A stretch of DNA of 64,000 nucleotides from Scandinavium ludwigii_A. Lineage in GTDB: Bacteria; Pseudomonadota; Gammaproteobacteria; Enterobacterales; Enterobacteriaceae. Shown here piece after piece: positions 26,084 through 34,232 of this stretch (position 1 is its first letter; each line of letters opens with the position of its first letter). A program made the position numbers and the translations under genes. The stretch lies in contig CP191518.1 of assembly GCA_050516505.1 (NCBI GenBank), positions 186,001-250,000 of the forward strand, in the 5' to 3' direction. The notes under the pieces were generated by a model, which saw only the letters and a program-made list of their open reading frames with translations, was not told the origin of the DNA and ran no database searches.

Positions 26084-27277
26084 GTGGAAAGGTTTGATGC
26101 CATTGTTGTCGGCGCAGGCGCGGCGGGAATGTTTTGTGCAGCGCAGGCGGGACAAGCGGGGGCGCGAGTGCTGCTTCTGGATAACGGCAAAAAGCCGGGC
26201 CGCAAGATTTTAATGTCCGGCGGCGGGCGCTGTAACTTCACCAATATGTACGTGGAACCCGCGGCATACTTGAGTCAGAACCCCCATTTCTGCAAATCAG
26301 CGCTGGCCCGTTACACCCAATGGGACTTCATCGAACTGGTCGGTAAATACGATATTGCGTGGCATGAGAAAACCCTCGGTCAGCTCTTCTGTGACGATTC
26401 CGCACAGCAGATTGTCGATATGCTGGTGGCGGAATGTGAAAAGGGTAACGTGGTTACACGGCTGCGCACCGAGATAATCAGCGTCGAACGTGATGACGGC
26501 GGCTACACCTTGCAGCTGAATGGCGACACGGTGGCTGCGAAAAAGCTGGTGATCGCCAGCGGCGGGCTGTCGATGCCGGGCCTGGGCGCATCGCCGTTCG
26601 GCTATAAAATTGCCGAGCAGTTCGGGCTCAACATCCTGCCGACTCGCGCGGGCCTGGTGCCGTTTACGCTGCACAAACCGCTGCTGGAACAACTGCAGGT
26701 GCTTTCCGGCGTTTCCGTGCCCGCGGTAATCACCGCGGACGACGGCACCGTTTTCCGCGAAAGTTTGCTGTTCACCCATCGCGGCCTGTCCGGCCCGGCA
26801 GTACTGCAAATATCCAGTTACTGGCAGTCTGGCGAATTTGTCAGTATCAACCTGCTGCCGGAGTGCGACCTCGAGACTTTCCTCGACGAACAGCGCAACG
26901 CGCACCCGAATCAAAGTCTGAAAAATACGCTGGCGATGCAGCTGCCTAAACGGCTGGTCGAGTGTTTGCAGCTTTTGGGGCAAATACCGGATGTGCAGCT
27001 CAAACAGCTGAACAGCAAAGATCAGCAACAGCTGGTGGAAACGCTGACTGACTGGCGCGTGCAGCCCAACGGCACAGAAGGTTATCGTACTGCAGAAGTG
27101 ACGCTGGGCGGGGTCGATACCAACGAACTGTCTTCACGCACCATGGAAGCCCGCAAAGCGCCAGGGCTGTATTTCATCGGCGAAGTGATGGACGTCACCG
27201 GCTGGCTCGGCGGCTATAACTTCCAGTGGGCCTGGGCCTCCGCGTGGGCCTGTGCGCAGGCGCTGGTGGATGCGTGA
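26084..27277 (+). CDS. yhiN: BaiN/HI0933-family flavoprotein YhiN
   Basis: The 397-residue product matches E. coli YhiN, an FAD-dependent NAD(P) oxidoreductase-like protein of unknown substrate. An N-terminal FAD motif (IVVGAGAAGMFCAAQAG), KPGRKILMSGGGRCNFTN near residue 45 and the C-terminal FIGEVMDVTGWLGGYNFQ are the family hallmarks. The frame reads back to 26009, but the conserved protein begins V-E-R-F-D-A at the GTG at 26084, seven bases after AGAGGA; that start is chosen. It is divergent from pitA. Confidence 0.93.
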   Translation: MERFDAIVVGAGAAGMFCAAQAGQAGARVLLLDNGKKPGRKILMSGGGRCNFTNMYVEPAAYLSQNPHFCKSALARYTQWDFIELVGKYDIAWHEKTLGQLFCDDSAQQIVDMLVAECEKGNVVTRLRTEIISVERDDGGYTLQLNGDTVAAKKLVIASGGLSMPGLGASPFGYKIAEQFGLNILPTRAGLVPFTLHKPLLEQLQVLSGVSVPAVITADDGTVFRESLLFTHRGLSGPAVLQISSYWQSGEFVSINLLPECDLETFLDEQRNAHPNQSLKNTLAMQLPKRLVECLQLLGQIPDVQLKQLNSKDQQQLVETLTDWRVQPNGTEGYRTAEVTLGGVDTNELSSRTMEARKAPGLYFIGEVMDVTGWLGGYNFQWAWASAWACAQALVDA

Positions 27278-27508
27278 ACCGGTATTAAGGACGACCAACT
27301 GACCTGCAAAATCAAGATGGGCCAAGGGTTAATATTCCGAACAGGAGTATTGCCCTATCCTCCTTCAGAGGTGACCTGAAAAACAGTCATGGTCATGGCG
27401 TACAGGGTGGGTCAGGAGAGCGGGAGGGTTTGCGTCCCCCGGAATAAAACAGGTAGATATTTATACTCCTCAAAAATGACTATCAGCCTGTCACAGGCAG
27501 CGTCACAT

Positions 27509-28954
27509 TCATGACGGGCGTCTTTTCATCTCATACAGTTTTAAATCTGCTTTCTGATAATCCTCTGAAAAATCACCTGTAAATTTCTGAAGACCATATG
27601 AGCATGATAAGGGAATGGCGATATCGTTGTAGCAAAAGGATTCAAGCTGCTTCTGTACACTTTGCAAAATACGCTCACCAACATCATGATCACATTCGGA
27701 GAGCAATACTAAAAATTCATCACCCCCCATACGAATGATTTTATCTGCAGACCTCAGATTACTATAAAGAGTGTCGACAAAATATTTTAGCGCAAGGTCA
27801 CCCACATGATGACCATAAGAGTCATTAATATTTTTAAAACTATCCAGGTCTGTTACGACCATCATGATGTCATCAGAAGCCGTGAGTGAACTAAAGACCA
27901 TATCGCCACCTTCGCGTGAAAGTGCGTTAGTCAAAGAGTCATGGCTTAATCGATACAATGCTTTTTTTGTTTTTTTCTGCGCATTGCTGAAGGCAAAGGA
28001 AAAAACGAGCATAACGATATTAGATATAATGAAAAGCCATGCCGAGTTTTTTACAATGTCCACAAAGCCCACATGCCCAAAGATATAATATCCATCCGTA
28101 ACATTGTCTTTTATTTCAGGGAGGCTGAACATGCGTATTCTTTGGTTAAGTTCTAAGGGTACTTCGTCTTGTTGCTTACTTTTTATAGAAATACTATATA
28201 AAGAATTGTCCAGGCCTTCTTTAATGAAAGCGCGTTTGAAAATGGTGTTAAGAACATCCCATGTATAATCTGTGACGATCACGCCCATTATCTTTGCAGT
28301 ATTGATATTTACATTGTTGATTATCACAGGTGCGCCAACAGTAATCGTAGGCAGTCCCGTCATGGCATCACTATAGACGTTGCTATAAAACTCATCTGTA
28401 GCAAGAAAACCGTTCGAGGTGTTTAGTTTGCTTGAAAGATTTTTTATGTATTTGCCAAGTTTCAAGTTTGGCGAATCATCTTTAAAGTGCATGAACGAGT
28501 TCTGATTCAACTGGAAATAATGTTTTCGCTCTTCATTTGTATAATAGGTCCAATATTTTGATTTTCTTTCAGCGCTTAAATTATTCCACAGCGTCATGAT
28601 GATAATGGCTACTTTAGAGTCTTCTTTGCTGATTTCTTTTTTTGAAAATAGTATCTGTTTATGAAATGCTGAATCTTCAGGGCTCAGAATCTCTTTATTT
28701 ATATCAACACCAAGCTGTTTATTGATCTGATCTTCAGAAAGCGGGATTTCATAACCCAGCGCAGTAGCCAGGTTTTTATTGTCTTCAATGTTTTTATCGA
28801 GAATATCAGAAATGTCGGCTGAAATGATTTGGAGGTTTTTTCCCAGTCCAACATATGAAAAAAAGCCGATCGAGATATTTACGACGATAATAGTCGACAA
28901 TAAAAATGCGGCATGGGCGAGCTTTTCAATGTTAGAGTATTTACTGATTTTCAT
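27509..28954 (-). CDS. Membrane-bound diguanylate cyclase with periplasmic sensor
   Basis: The protein (481 residues from the ATG at 28954) has an N-terminal transmembrane helix, a periplasmic region of about 270 residues with Cache-like character, a second helix (WLFIISNIVMLVFSFAF in part) and a C-terminal GGDEF domain. R-M-G-G-D-E-F is intact, and R-S-A-D lies five residues before it, the usual spacing of the inhibitory I-site, so an active, product-inhibited c-di-GMP synthase is expected. The reading frame extends to 29014 without a better ribosome site. The gene is visibly AT-rich against its neighbours, and E. coli has no counterpart here, so it was probably acquired. Confidence 0.85.
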   Translation of the reverse strand: MKISKYSNIEKLAHAAFLLSTIIVVNISIGFFSYVGLGKNLQIISADISDILDKNIEDNKNLATALGYEIPLSEDQINKQLGVDINKEILSPEDSAFHKQILFSKKEISKEDSKVAIIIMTLWNNLSAERKSKYWTYYTNEERKHYFQLNQNSFMHFKDDSPNLKLGKYIKNLSSKLNTSNGFLATDEFYSNVYSDAMTGLPTITVGAPVIINNVNINTAKIMGVIVTDYTWDVLNTIFKRAFIKEGLDNSLYSISIKSKQQDEVPLELNQRIRMFSLPEIKDNVTDGYYIFGHVGFVDIVKNSAWLFIISNIVMLVFSFAFSNAQKKTKKALYRLSHDSLTNALSREGGDMVFSSLTASDDIMMVVTDLDSFKNINDSYGHHVGDLALKYFVDTLYSNLRSADKIIRMGGDEFLVLLSECDHDVGERILQSVQKQLESFCYNDIAIPLSCSYGLQKFTGDFSEDYQKADLKLYEMKRRPS

Positions 28955-29319
28955 TTCTTGACATAAATAGAAAAGATGAATTATAGGGTATGCCTGTGCG
29001 TAATAAAACAACACATATGTTTTTTTTTGGATGTGTCATAAAACAATAATTATAGGCATCAAAGCAATGACTCTTTAGAAGGTTGGCACTCTACTCTCTT
29101 TCGTGGCATTTAAATCACATGGCTGTAACCTGCTGTTTTTAAGCGAGGGATAAAAAGAAAGATAACCTCGGAGTAAGACAACCGGTTCTTAGCCCTAATC
29201 TACTCTGGCATCTCGCTCTATTGTCGGTTCGCAGGAAGCGTAACGCGTCGTGAGCCATTCGAACAGAGATTAACCAAACTGCGCAAAATAATTCCCTATT
29301 TTTAGCAAGGGAATGTACT
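28955..29319. other. AT-rich intergenic region upstream of the GGDEF gene
   Basis: These 365 bases contain the promoter region of the diguanylate cyclase (minus strand) and of the small gene(s) at 29320-29545. A hairpin, ATTCCCT (29291-29297) with AGGGAAT near 29308-29314, would cover the AGGGA ribosome site of the short frame at 29320. I see no other gene. Confidence 0.45.
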
Positions 29320-29433
29320 ATGTCGCACCCTGTTAACAGTACCTGGATGCAGACACAGAGAACAGATGAATATTTACATGGTTGTTCTGATCACCTTAAC
29401 GGCGAAATTCTTGTGCTCGGTAATCATCTATAA
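29320..29433 (+). CDS. Possible 37-codon leader frame overlapping the next small gene
   Basis: An ATG at 29320 with AGGGA seven bases ahead opens a 37-codon frame (starting MSHPVNSTWMQTQ) that ends at 29433, after the start of the 59-codon gene at 29366 and in another frame. Its ribosome site is better than that of the longer gene, and lies in a possible hairpin. It could be a leader that couples or gates translation of the membrane protein, or chance. No homologue is recognised. Confidence 0.25.
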   Translation: MSHPVNSTWMQTQRTDEYLHGCSDHLNGEILVLGNHL

Positions 29434-29545
29434 GAAAAACAAGCACATTTTCAAACGCATGAGTCTGCCTGCAAAAGGTGCAGTGATTGGTGGTAGCTGG
29501 GCTGCGAGTTACGGTCTGTTACAGCTGATAAACGGAATCATTTGA
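29366..29545 (+). CDS. 59-residue small membrane protein, unknown function
   Basis: This short frame starts MNIYMVVLITLTAKFLCSVI, a likely membrane helix, has a basic middle (YKKNKHIFKRM) and ends with a glycine-rich hydrophobic stretch (AVIGGSWAASYGLLQLI). A strong terminator starts 14 bases after its stop at 29560, which supports a real transcription unit. The ribosome site is weak (CAGAGAA), so coupling to the overlapping frame at 29320 is possible. I do not recognise the family; two-helix hairpin topology is an inference. Confidence 0.6.
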   Translation: MNIYMVVLITLTAKFLCSVIIYKKNKHIFKRMSLPAKGAVIGGSWAASYGLLQLINGII

Positions 29546-29559
29546 GTCAAAATTTCCAT

Positions 29560-29595
29560 AAAAGAGCCAGCCCCGAGCTGGCTCTTTTGTTTTTA
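29560..29595. terminator. Rho-independent terminator of the small membrane gene
   Basis: AAAAGAGCCAGC (29560-29571), loop CCCGA, GCTGGCTCTTTT (29577-29588), then GTTTTTA: a 12-bp stem with A and T runs, able to act on both strands and thus also to end mgtE transcripts. Confidence 0.92.
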
Positions 29596-29602
29596 TCGTT
29601 CC

Positions 29603-30613
29603 TCAGCCAAGTCCAAGAAATGTCTGCGCTATCTTGAAGTAGATAATCAGCCCGGTGCCGTCGATCAAGGTGGCAATAAATGGCGCGGAAACTACCGCCG
29701 GGTCGATCCCCACGCGCTTTAACACCATTGGGATTACCGATGACACCACCGCACTCCACAACGTAATGCACACCAGCGTCAGACTGACGATGATTGTGAT
29801 CTCCGGCCCGATGCCCATCATCCAGGCACGGAAGCAGCCCGCCGCCCCGAGCGTGATAGCAATCAGCAGCGAGGTGGTCACCTCTTTGCGGATAACGCGG
29901 CCCATATCGCGCAGATGTACTTCGCCCAACGCCATGGCACGCACCAGGGTAGAGGTTATCTGTGTGCCGCTGTTACCGCCGGTGCCAATCAGCAGCGGAA
30001 TAAAGAACGCCAGCGCAATGGCGGATTCCAGTGCCTCTTCAAAGTGCTGAATCACGCTGCTGGTGTACGCCTCGGCGACGAACAACAGCAGAAGCCACAC
30101 GGAACGCTTCTTCCACAGCGACAACGGGCTGGTTTCCAGATACGGCTGTTCCAGCGGTAGCGTGGCCCCTTGACGCTGCACGTCTTCGGTGACGTCGTCT
30201 GCCAGCAGACGGTCTATCTCCTTTTCCATCAGGCCGCCCACCAGAACGCCTTTATCAATCACCGGCACCACGCTGAGCTGGCGATCCGCCAGCTGTGCGG
30301 CAACCTGCTGACGTTCGTCATCCGGTTTAACGTGAAACGTACAGCTGTCCATCAGGGCGCAAATCGGCTGGCCCGTATCCGCTTCCTGTAATAATTTCCG
30401 CACCGATAAAATACCGCGCAGCTTATTTCCGGCGACCACAAAGACGTGTCCTGGAATATCGTCGTTGTGCAATTGAGACAAGAACGATTCACGGGCTTCA
30501 TGCACACAGAAATGATCAGCAAGGGCGATGAATTTCTCTGACATGTAGTGTGAAAGCGTATCGCCGTCAAAGACGGTTGCCGGAGCGACAGCCGTCAGGA
30601 GTTGTTGTGACAT
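29603..30613 (-). CDS. mgtE: MgtE-family magnesium transporter
   Basis: MgtE is a gated Mg2+ channel/transporter of the inner membrane. The 336-residue product has paired CBS domains (about residues 20-150), then five membrane helices with the family motif GTGGNSGTQ near residue 220. The long N domain of Thermus MgtE is reduced, as in short gammaproteobacterial forms. The frame runs back to 30682, but AGGGA seven bases before the ATG at 30613 fixes the start. A magnesium-sensing M-box element lies upstream on the same strand, fitting control by intracellular Mg2+. Cobalt transport is also reported for the family. Confidence 0.9.
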   Translation of the reverse strand: MSQQLLTAVAPATVFDGDTLSHYMSEKFIALADHFCVHEARESFLSQLHNDDIPGHVFVVAGNKLRGILSVRKLLQEADTGQPICALMDSCTFHVKPDDERQQVAAQLADRQLSVVPVIDKGVLVGGLMEKEIDRLLADDVTEDVQRQGATLPLEQPYLETSPLSLWKKRSVWLLLLFVAEAYTSSVIQHFEEALESAIALAFFIPLLIGTGGNSGTQITSTLVRAMALGEVHLRDMGRVIRKEVTTSLLIAITLGAAGCFRAWMMGIGPEITIIVSLTLVCITLWSAVVSSVIPMVLKRVGIDPAVVSAPFIATLIDGTGLIIYFKIAQTFLGLG

Positions 30614-30673
30614 ATTGATTTCCCTATAAAGACATCTCACAGGGCGAACAAGACAGGAATAGCGAACTGAGCA

Positions 30674-30848
30674 GATCCCCACGTCCTGGATTTAGCACTG
30701 CACAACGTATCTGCCCGGCTTAACGCCGTCAGAAGTTATCTTGGCAACACCTTGATTCGATGGATGCCTGTATTTCCCTGTGTGGTCTCTCTCGATACCA
30801 TCAGGGCGATAACTTATATTTGTACAGGAGCCTCGCCATAACGAGATC
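30674..30848 (-). promoter_or_regulatory. M-box (ykoK) magnesium riboswitch upstream of mgtE
   Basis: Read on the minus strand, the leader begins with a P1 arm GATCTC, then GGCGAGGCTCCTGTACA (conserved 5' block of M-box RNAs), a CGCCC...GGG internal helix with GAGAGAGACCA, and ends CAGTGCTAAAT followed by GGGGATC, which pairs back to P1. The 5' GGNGAGGCTCCT and 3' CAGTGCTAAA blocks in front of an Mg2+ transporter are the diagnostic features. No clear terminator follows, but CCCT near 30639 could pair with the AGGG ribosome site, suggesting translational control. Confidence 0.75.
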
Positions 30849-30927
30849 GTTAAAATGAGTCGCCATTATATTCAGAGTGAATATTTGTACGAGGGAGAAA
30901 TGCGTCTGGTTGAGACTGTATTTAGAA

Positions 30928-31467
30928 TTATCTCTTTACCGGATCGGGGAGAACCTGACGCACCGCCAGTAAATGACGATTCCAGTACGGGCTGGTTAAC
31001 TGTGAAATGGTGACGCCTTTACGTCGGGAGGCGTGAATAAATCGATTATCACCAATATAAATGCCCACGTGCCGCTGCACACGTCCGGTTTTGAAGAACA
31101 CCAGGTCGCCAATATGCGGTGCGCCACGTCGGGCTTTCTTGCCTCTGCGCATTTGCTCGCCGGTGGTGCGTGGCAATTTTACCGCGAACGCTCCCTGATA
31201 AAGACGACGGGTGAGAGCCGAACAGTCGATCGCCCTGTGCGAGTTGGCGCCCAGACGATAGCGAGTCCCTTTCCAGTGTTGATACTCACGCATCAGGTGT
31301 TTACGACGCTTAATGTTGCCGGCGGCTTTGGTTTTGCTCGGCTTGATGGCGACGGGCTTCGAATGGTGGGCATGGCGATGATGAGAATGATGAACGCGCG
31401 CGGCCTGCGCAGTACAGTGGAAGGTAAACAAAAAGCACATCAGTAAGGCCAGGCGCAGGGACATCAT
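30928..31467 (-). CDS. NlpC/P60 (C40) peptidase, probably exported
   Basis: The product (179-180 residues) begins with a signal peptide ending near AQA, then a His/Lys-rich linker (HHSHHRHAHHSK) and an NlpC/P60 domain. The catalytic cysteine lies in AIDCSALTRRLY (C83 in the longest frame), the histidine in RVQRHVGIYIGD (H134), with H146 as third member. It should be a periplasmic DL-endopeptidase acting on peptidoglycan stems, like MepS. There is no lipobox, unlike NlpC and MepS. A GTG at 31470 or the ATGs at 31467/31464 could start it; the ribosome site is weak. Confidence 0.87.
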   Translation of the reverse strand: MMSLRLALLMCFLFTFHCTAQAARVHHSHHRHAHHSKPVAIKPSKTKAAGNIKRRKHLMREYQHWKGTRYRLGANSHRAIDCSALTRRLYQGAFAVKLPRTTGEQMRRGKKARRGAPHIGDLVFFKTGRVQRHVGIYIGDNRFIHASRRKGVTISQLTSPYWNRHLLAVRQVLPDPVKR

Positions 31468-31700
31468 CACTATCTAATCATCTGTCTTGAAATGAACAAA
31501 AATGCTACAGATGTTCGATGCTACGTTTTTTAACGATCTCGAGCAATGCGAAATAGGTAAGCAGCTATTTTAACGAACAAATCATCGCCACCACGTGCAC
31601 CCGTTAAGCAAGAAAAGCCGTGAAAGGATTAGTGGCTCGCGGTAGAAGGGGCTAGGGAGAAAAATTCTCCCTGCAAAGGCGAATGAATTTTAACCGGATA

Positions 31701-32264
31701 TCAGGCTTGTTGTGTTAGCAGGCCGTGCAGGTGTGAACCATTACTGCGAGAAATAGCGGTTTTGATGCGCAGCATCGCCAGCGTATTTTTCGATTTCATG
31801 CGCAGTTTATGTTGGATATTAACCCGGTGTCCGCTGGCCGTTTTCTGCGAAATATCCAGTTCACGAGCGATTTTCACGTTCTGTAAATGGAAAACATCGA
31901 GGATATCCAGTTCACGCTGGGTGAGGACATTCTGACGCGGTTTCGGGAAGTAACGCACGATTTTCTGGATATAGTGCGGAGAACACTCCATTGAAGAGAA
32001 CACCACGTCGCCAATCTTAAAGCAATGATCTTTAATGATATCTTGCATCAGTACCATGTACTTCAGGCTCAACGTATTGACCTTTTTAATGAAGTAATCG
32101 CGCAGGAAAAGATTTTCAATTCCCACAACCAGATAGTTGGTCGGATTATAGGACTGTAAATACACATCAATATCACGCTTACAGGTAATCTGATGCGAAT
32201 CGAATACTTGCGATTCGATACCTGCGCACAGGTAATAGTTATCACTAACGAAACTAATGTTCAT
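31701..32264 (-). CDS. LuxR-type transcriptional regulator, orphan
   Basis: The 187-residue protein has a C-terminal LuxR/GerE helix-turn-helix (LTQRELDILDVF to KTASGHRVNIQHKLRMKSKN, residues about 115-165). The N-terminal part of about 110 residues resembles a receiver fold by pattern only, and lacks a clear phospho-acceptor aspartate set. Such regulators (BglJ, DctR and GadE-like groups) often work without phosphorylation. The gene is AT-rich and has no partner sensor. A large AT-rich region upstream could hold its targets or its own control sites. Confidence 0.8.
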   Translation of the reverse strand: MNISFVSDNYYLCAGIESQVFDSHQITCKRDIDVYLQSYNPTNYLVVGIENLFLRDYFIKKVNTLSLKYMVLMQDIIKDHCFKIGDVVFSSMECSPHYIQKIVRYFPKPRQNVLTQRELDILDVFHLQNVKIARELDISQKTASGHRVNIQHKLRMKSKNTLAMLRIKTAISRSNGSHLHGLLTQQA

Positions 32265-33091
32265 AATAGAATGGTATTCCTGATCGGTATTTAAGAGAAA
32301 ATAAAAACAAGGGCTGTCGTGTTTAATTTTAAATTTTCGGTCGCCTATTGGTCAGCACAAACAGTACGGTTATTACCCTGCTGATGTAAACGCCAATAAT
32401 GTTAAATGTCTTTTTTTAGACATTGGAGACAATAGTTAACTATTTGTTTTATGGTGGGTTGTTGTTTTTTGAGCAACGCTAGGGAAAATATCAAGTTACA
32501 AATGGTCGGCGTTCTGCGTCGTAATCAGTAAAAATGAACAGAGAATTTTCTGAGGCAGGGCGAAATAGTGTGTTTCAGTGCCTGATGCCTCAGCGTGATG
32601 TTTGCTTAACCAGAGGACCTGAAAAAGGGACGGTGACAATGGGTTTTTAAGACCTGACAGAAAGTTTCCCCGCTTATAGCCGGTTTTTACCCTTCTTGCC
32701 TCAATGACCTCTGCAAAAATATCGGGAGGTCTATTTATAATAGCGTGAATATGCTTTTTTTCTTTTGCCGAATAATAACTTCTCCGTTTACCTTTCGTTG
32801 ATGTTTTCGCGTCAGATATCTGTCATGGCGTCATTATCAACAGGTGACACGGGATCATTTTCTGCAAAAACACATCGATTCATAACATGCTGAAGTAAAA
32901 CGATTTATTTTTACAGTCCCCTTAAATTCTATTCTTAAGTTTATCCTAATGTAATAGGCATAAATTTAATTATGTTGAGCTGTCGTTTACCCATTCGCAG
33001 TTTTCGACTCTTTTTATTATTACTTCGTTTAACTCTGCGAGCGCAGGATGGTTGTTTGCTTTAACCACAACGTTCAGGGTAAGGATAATTA
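32265..33091. other. 827-bp AT-rich intergenic region before the arn operon
   Basis: This stretch separates the LuxR gene from arnB. It contains AATGTCT/AGACATT around a T6 loop (32405-32424), a PmrA-box-like site (32934-32950), and several T/A runs typical of H-NS-bound DNA. A frame of about 38 codons at about 32536 (MNREFSEAGRN...) has no ribosome site and is not called. I see no convincing gene or RNA, though the length is large enough for an sRNA. Confidence 0.5.
32934..32950 (+). promoter_or_regulatory. PmrA-box-like operator of the arn operon
   Basis: CTTAAG-N5-CCTAAT fits the PmrA (BasR) box CTTAAK-N5-CTTAAT at 11 of 12 fixed positions and lies about 140 bases before arnB. An extra CTTAAA occurs 13 bases upstream at 32921. 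The arn/pmrHFIJKLM operon is PmrA-controlled in Salmonella and E. coli; direct binding here is inferred. Confidence 0.55.
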
Positions 33092-34231
33092 ATGAGTGAA
33101 TTTTTACCTTTCTCACGCCCATCATTGGGGGATGAGGAGTTTAACGCGCTGAAAGCGGTGTTGCAGTCGGGCTGGATAACCACCGGGCCCAAAAATGCAC
33201 AGCTTGAAGACGCGTTTTGCACTCTGACCGGCAACCGCCATGCCATAGCCGTCAGCTCCGCCACCGGTGGGATGCACATCACCCTGATGGCGCTCGGGAT
33301 TGGCCCTGGCGACGAAGTGATTACCCCATCGCAAACCTGGGTGTCCACCCTCAACATGATTGAATTGCTCGGTGCGACGCCAGTGATGATTGATGTCGAT
33401 CACGACACGCTGATGGTCACGCCAGAAGCCATCGCCGCCGCCATCACACCGCGCACCAAAGCAATTATTCCGGTTCACTACGCGGGCGCTCCGTGCGACA
33501 TCGACGGTATTTATGCGGTTGCCGACCCGCACGGTATTGCGGTGATTGAGGATGCGGCCCACGCGGCGGGTACGTTGTACAAAGGCCTGCATGTTGGCGG
33601 CAAAGGGACGGCGATTTTCTCCTTCCATGCGATCAAAAATATGACCTGTGCCGAAGGGGGCTTAGTCGTCACCGATAACGACGCGCTGGCTCAACGGATT
33701 CGCAGCCTTAAATTCCACGGCCTGGGCGTTGACGCCTATGACCGGCAAACCCACGGCCGTGCGCCGCAGGCGGAAGTGATGTCCCCAGGCTTCAAATACA
33801 ACCTGGCGGATATTAATGCGGCGTTGGCGCTGGTTCAGCTCGGCAAACTGCCGCAAGCCAATCAGCGTCGCAACGAAATTGCACAACGCTATTTAACCGA
33901 ACTGGCCGACACGCCGTTCCAGCCGCTGGCGATCCCCGCCTGGCCGCATCTGCACGCCTGGCATCTGTTTATTATTCGCGTGGATGAAACCCGCTGTGGC
34001 ATTAGCCGTGATGGTCTGATGGAACAGCTCAAGGCTCAGGGCATCGGCACCGGGCTGCATTTCCGCGCCGCGCACACGCAAAAATATTACCGCGAACGCT
34101 ATCCGCATCTCTCTTTGCCGAACACGGAGTGGAACAGCGCGCGTATTTGTTCTCTGCCTCTTTTTCCGGATATGACCCATGACGACACAACCCGCGTCAT
34201 TTCTGCGCTCCATCAGCTCGCAGGACGTTGA
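33092..34231 (+). CDS. arnB: UDP-L-Ara4O aminotransferase ArnB
   Basis: ArnB (PmrH) is a PLP enzyme that converts UDP-4-keto-pentose to UDP-4-amino-4-deoxy-L-arabinose with glutamate, an early step of lipid A modification. The 379-residue protein belongs to the DegT/DnrJ/EryC1 family. The PLP lysine is K182 in FSFHAIKNMTCAEGG; EDAAHAAG near 153 binds the cofactor. AAGGATAATTA precedes the ATG. It heads a seven-gene operon; arnC starts one base after its stop. Confidence 0.97.
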   Translation: MSEFLPFSRPSLGDEEFNALKAVLQSGWITTGPKNAQLEDAFCTLTGNRHAIAVSSATGGMHITLMALGIGPGDEVITPSQTWVSTLNMIELLGATPVMIDVDHDTLMVTPEAIAAAITPRTKAIIPVHYAGAPCDIDGIYAVADPHGIAVIEDAAHAAGTLYKGLHVGGKGTAIFSFHAIKNMTCAEGGLVVTDNDALAQRIRSLKFHGLGVDAYDRQTHGRAPQAEVMSPGFKYNLADINAALALVQLGKLPQANQRRNEIAQRYLTELADTPFQPLAIPAWPHLHAWHLFIIRVDETRCGISRDGLMEQLKAQGIGTGLHFRAAHTQKYYRERYPHLSLPNTEWNSARICSLPLFPDMTHDDTTRVISALHQLAGR

Positions 34232-34232
34232 A

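Noticed and set aside
31654..31672. AGGGAGAA/TTCTCCCT hairpin after the LuxR gene
   Set aside because: The stem is perfect but the 3-base loop lacks a T run on the minus strand, so it was not called a terminator.
32536..32652. A short frame (MNREFSEAGRN...) in the gap before arnB
   Set aside because: No ribosome site and no recognisable homologue; insufficient support for a gene.
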